Origin: Parvularia atlantis
Lineage: Eukaryota > Opisthokonta > Rotosphaerida
Reading direction: 5' to 3'
DNA length: 23,892 bases
Assembly: GCA_943704415.1 (NCBI GenBank)
Contig: CALSCO010001738.1
Location: forward strand, 1-23,892
In this document: positions 20,928 to 23,892 of the stretch, in pieces
How the letters are laid out: every line of letters starts with the position of its first letter
Numbering within the stretch: position 1 is the first letter of the stretch
The notes under the pieces: model-generated
Told to the model about the DNA's origin: nothing
Seen by the model: only the letters and a program-made list of their open reading frames with translations
Databases searched by the model: none
Made by a program: the position numbers and the translations under genes

Positions 20928-22708
20928 ATGGCTGCCACGGCGCTGCTGCGCGTCAACGTGCCGTTCCTGCGCCCGTTCAGCATGCAGACGGTGCGCGCGG
21001 CCGCTGATGCGGCACCGGTGGCTCACGTGGCGATGCTGCTGCAGCTGCTGGACGCGCTGCAGCACCCAGAGACGCTCCGTGACGTCAACCAGCAGCGCAC
21101 GGCCCTCGCCGCGACGCTGGCGGCGCACAGCGCGAGCGGGCTGGCGAGCGGCGTGGCCACGGCGGGCACGCCGCGCGTCGGCTTCGACGTCGCGCAGGAG
21201 GTGCGCGCGTGCGCACCGGATCCCCGTACGAGCGATGCGTGACATGGACGCACCACACCTCAGCGCGTGCGCACGTACCTCCCGTGCGCGCTCGGCCTGG
21301 ACCAGACGCTCGCCAGCCTGCCCGACACGATCGAGATCCGCTTTGGTGCGGCTGCCGGCGCTGCTGTCGCCCGTCGCCCGTCGCCCGTCGCACCAACGCC
21401 CGCGTCGCATCGCATCGCGAAGACTTTGAGTGGACGTCGGCGCTCACGCGGCAACCCGACAAGGTCTACACGAGCCAGTCGGCGCGCAGCGAGATCGCGA
21501 TGCTGTTGGCAGTGCGTGGCTGGCTGCGGGTCGGCGGCGCTGACTGGCGGGCAGACCCTGGCACTGCTTGCGATGAACGAGGCGGCAGTGCTGCTTGCGG
21601 GGCCAGCGCAGCCCGACGAGCCCGGCGAGGTCGCCAAGCGCGCGGCCAGCAAGCTGTGCGAGGCGGCGGGGCTGTGGGACCACCTGAGCACGTTCAGCGG
21701 CATTCCGCTGCGCAACTCGTCCGACGCGGCCACGCGCAAGCCGCTCGAGATTGCGAGCCTGGCGGCGTGCAATGCCCTGGCCTGGTGCGCCCCCGCCGGC
21801 CGGACCCGCCGCTCTGGTCCTACGCCGCGCTGACGAACGCGCGCAGCCTGTGCCACGCGCAGGCCGAGGAGATCGGGGCGTTCAACGCGCTCAACCGGGT
21901 CGGCAAGCTGAGCGTGCCTGCGCGTCTGTTTGTGCAAGCCAATGTGCTGTACCGCGAGGCCGAGCGGCACCTGCACGCCGCGCTGTGCGTTGTGCCCCGC
22001 GACGCGGCCCGGGGTCGGCATGCGCTCATGCACGCACAGCAAGGGCCCGCCCGAGCCGCTCAAGCCCGAGGTGCTGTACGTGAGCGACTACGCGCTGCCG
22101 TTTGTCGGCGTCAAGGCGCGCCTCACGCTGGCGATGGCGCACAAGTGCCTTGGCATGGACCACCACGAGAAGTCGTGCGCGCTGCCTGCACCGCGATCGG
22201 TTGCAGTGGCTTAGGCGCGACGGCTGCAGCTCGTACGGCAATGCGGTCGCGCACATGGCGACGGCGATGCGCCTGCTGCAGGAGGCCAAGGAGGTGCGGC
22301 GGGCGTCGAGCGTGCTGGTGCGCTGCCGGCCTTTTACGCGCGGTTGGGCTGATTAAAGGCAGGGTGTCGACACGGACGAACTCGGGGCACTGCTGCGCAA
22401 CGAGCTGGCGCACTTCGAACAGGGCATGGTGCACCTCGTGCAGCGGTGCGCGCTTGTCACGGGCAGCGGTGCTGTGTGGGGCTACTGATGCGCGTGCACC
22501 GCATCGCATGTGCGCGCTCCGCAGGTACGAGCGCGAGAACGAGTCGGTGCACTTTGAGCGCGTGCCGGACGCGAGCCAGCTTCAGCTGCCGCAGCCGACG
22601 TCACTCTTTGCCCGCAAGCCGTTTGTGCTCCTGTCGGCTCTGACTCCACGCGCGATCGACGTCACCGCCAAGCCCAAGCAGGCCGGCGAGAAGTGCTGCA
22701 TCAGCTGA
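20928..22708 (+). CDS. BROX: BROX: BRO1-domain protein with C-terminal CAAX box
   Basis: BRO1-domain protein of the BROX type, expected to bind ESCRT-III CHMP4 and work at membranes through prenylation. BRO1 blocks: LGLDQTLASLPDTIEIRF, FEWTSAL, SARSEIAMLLATLALLAMNEA, LEIASLAACNALACLCHAQA, KGPPEPLKPEVLYVSDYALPF and ENSYGNAVAHMATAMRLLQEA. The end, GEKCCIS, parallels human BROX (CYIS), a farnesylation-type CAAX box. Ten exons: 20928-20990, 21045-21200, 21264-21345, 21423-21511, 21555-21784, 21847-21984, 22040-22171, 22230-22317, 22363-22445 and 22525-22708; 414 residues, against 411 in human. The first intron lacks stops and is in frame, so retention (432 residues) cannot be excluded. The intron at 21346-21422 ends AAG. 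The prenyl anchor separates BROX from ALIX-type proteins, which carry a V domain. Confidence 0.92.
21366..21393 (+). repeat. Four heptamer units (GTCGCCC) in a BROX intron
   Basis: Three exact GTCGCCC units at 21366-21386 are followed by one altered unit (GTCGCAC). They lie in the 77-nt intron at 21346-21422, one of the longest in the window. This is a simple repeat with no evident function. Confidence 0.85.
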
Positions 22709-22767
22709 CCGTGTGGGCTGTCACACTGATAGTCTGTCGCCACACGCTTTTGTTTCACGCTGCCGCC

Positions 22768-23892
22768 TCACGGTGGTGGGTGCCGGTGCCGCGCAGAGGC
22801 CTTGAACTCATCCAGCGTCGCGTTCAGCCGCCGCCCAAACACGTCAATCTCGTCGCACGTTACGCCCAGCGCCGCCGCGGCCGTCAGGTACGGCGCCGGG
22901 TAGTCGTCAACGTGGGCCATGAAGCCGCGAAAGGCGATGTCGGCCACGGTGCGGGTCTCGCCCGGGTGCACCACGCGCGTGCCCGAGACGCCACGCGAGA
23001 AGAGCATCGAGCCCAGGAACGAGATGTCGCTCGGCGGCCGCTCCGGCGCCGCGTCCAGCAGCCCCGCGAGCGACAGCCCTGTGCCAACACATCTGTCACA
23101 GGCAGACACAAGCAGCAGCCGAGCGCGCGCGTGCACGCACCGAGCGAGATGTCGTTGCCGGGCGTCTCGAGCACGCGCAGACCGTGCTTGGCCGCGACCG
23201 TGTCCAGCACGCTGCGCAGCTGCTTGAACCGCTCCTGAGGCGCACCCGCACGTCAGCTCCCGCGACGCAGCAGGCGGCTGCGCACGCGCGCCTTGCGGTC
23301 CGTCAGCAGCGCACGGTAGCCGGCCGAGCCGAGCGAGAGCAGCGTGATGAACACGTCGACCACGGGCGCGTTGGACGCGCGGCCTGGCATGATCGCACGC
23401 GCGTGTCAGCAACCGCCGGAAGCACACTGGCACAACGCGCAAACGCGCGCGAGGCCCACCCGGGTACAGCTTCGACACCGCGTCCACCAGCGCCACGTTA
23501 GGCCCGGCCACCACCGCGCCCCCGATGGGCACGAGGAAGTTCTTATCGGTGCTCTGCACGAAGACTGCGCGTACACCCAGTCAGAGCCGTGCTCGCGCGC
23601 GGGCGCGCAGGGTGCAGCCACACCGTCCAAGCGCCCCACGCGGCACGCCTCAGCAATCAGGTGCATGCACTTGGACGACTGCACGCCGTACGCGTTGTTG
23701 ACGATGTGCGGCACGTCGTGCTCCCGGCACAGCTGCGCCACGTCGACGAGGCTGTGTGCGGCGCGCGTGTGTGCTGAGTGCGGCGCCCAGGGCTCCAAGC
23801 GGGCAGCCACCACCGCACCGGTCGGGCACGCGCGGTGCAAAGCACGACGTCGTGGTGCACACGCACGCGATCGTCTCCGGGTCGTGCTCGGC
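22768..23892 (-). CDS. SEPSECS: O-phosphoseryl-tRNA(Sec) selenium transferase (SepSecS), 5'-truncated by window edge
   Basis: PLP enzyme that converts phosphoseryl-tRNA(Sec) to selenocysteinyl-tRNA(Sec) using selenophosphate, the last step of eukaryotic selenocysteine synthesis. The C-terminal half is present and matches human SepSecS closely: [51 protein letters not shown] (Lys is the PLP Schiff-base residue), [35 protein letters not shown] and [20 protein letters not shown]. The visible exons on the minus strand are 23892-23819, 23751-23624, 23564-23460, 23383-23292, 23234-23141 and 23078-22768; 267 residues. The N-terminal half lies beyond the right edge. The intron at 23235-23291 has tandem GC and GT donors. 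The gene is convergent with BROX, 59 bp apart. Confidence 0.95.
23235..23291 (-). other. GC-AG intron in SepSecS, tandem with a GTGCGC donor
   Basis: AAG|GCGCGC joins LLTDRK to [10 protein letters not shown] with no gap relative to human SepSecS as I remember it. A canonical GTGCGC donor 6 nt downstream (23285) is also in frame and would insert Ala-Arg. The length is 57 or 51 nt. Confidence 0.7.

Noticed and set aside
21260-22063. Minus-strand open frame of 267 codons under BROX
   Set aside because: It is antisense to BROX exons and introns with no recognisable domain.

Overview
This window is nuclear DNA from a compact, GC-rich eukaryote (about two-thirds G+C by eye), probably unicellular. 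Ten genes carry short spliceosomal introns: I count about 109, mostly 40-79 nt. Donors are usually GTGCGY, a CTGAC- or CTCAC-like branch site lies about 10-35 nt before the acceptor, and the acceptor is usually CAG. The products are typically eukaryotic (COG3, ACAP-type Arf-GAP, BROX, a Slob/PXK-like pseudokinase, SepSecS). SepSecS means a selenocysteine-using organism, which argues against an ascomycete or basidiomycete. An early-diverging fungus, another opisthokont protist or an amoebozoan/apusozoan-like protist would all fit. I cannot name the species.

Layout, left to right: an AT-richer intergenic stretch with a possible gene start at the left edge (1-433); secreted GH5-like glycoside hydrolase (+, 434-1730); D-2-hydroxyglutarate dehydrogenase (-, 1842-3991); carnitine O-acyltransferase (+, 4155-6816); ACAP-type BAR-PH-ArfGAP-ankyrin protein (-, 6860-10094); an intronless DEDD 3'-5' exonuclease (+, 10238-11218); BRCT-containing family X DNA polymerase (-, 11279-14377); LRRC20-like leucine-rich-repeat protein (+, 14440-15118); Golgi tethering subunit COG3 (-, 15147-18693); membrane-anchored Slob/PXK-like pseudokinase (-, 18799-20860); BROX (+, 20928-22708); and the 3' half of SepSecS (-, 22768 to the window edge). 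Genes mostly alternate strand. Convergent gaps are 28-111 bp and divergent gaps 62-163 bp.

Exon models were built by hand, by joining conserved protein blocks in frame. Every complete model has a length divisible by three. D2HGDH and the acyltransferase share a divergent promoter and both act in organelle oxidative metabolism. ACAP, COG3, BROX and the Slob/PXK-like protein all belong to membrane-traffic families, but nothing shows that they are co-regulated.

The most unusual feature is splicing. At least 11 of about 109 introns must or most naturally do start with GC instead of GT, and all 11 follow an exon ending in AAG or CAG. Several have an in-frame GT donor 6 nt downstream, giving tandem GC/GT donors. 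Other points of interest are possible dual targeting of the acyltransferase, an NPF motif at the ACAP C-terminus, a long acidic extension before the polymerase BRCT domain, and a single-span membrane anchor on the pseudokinase.
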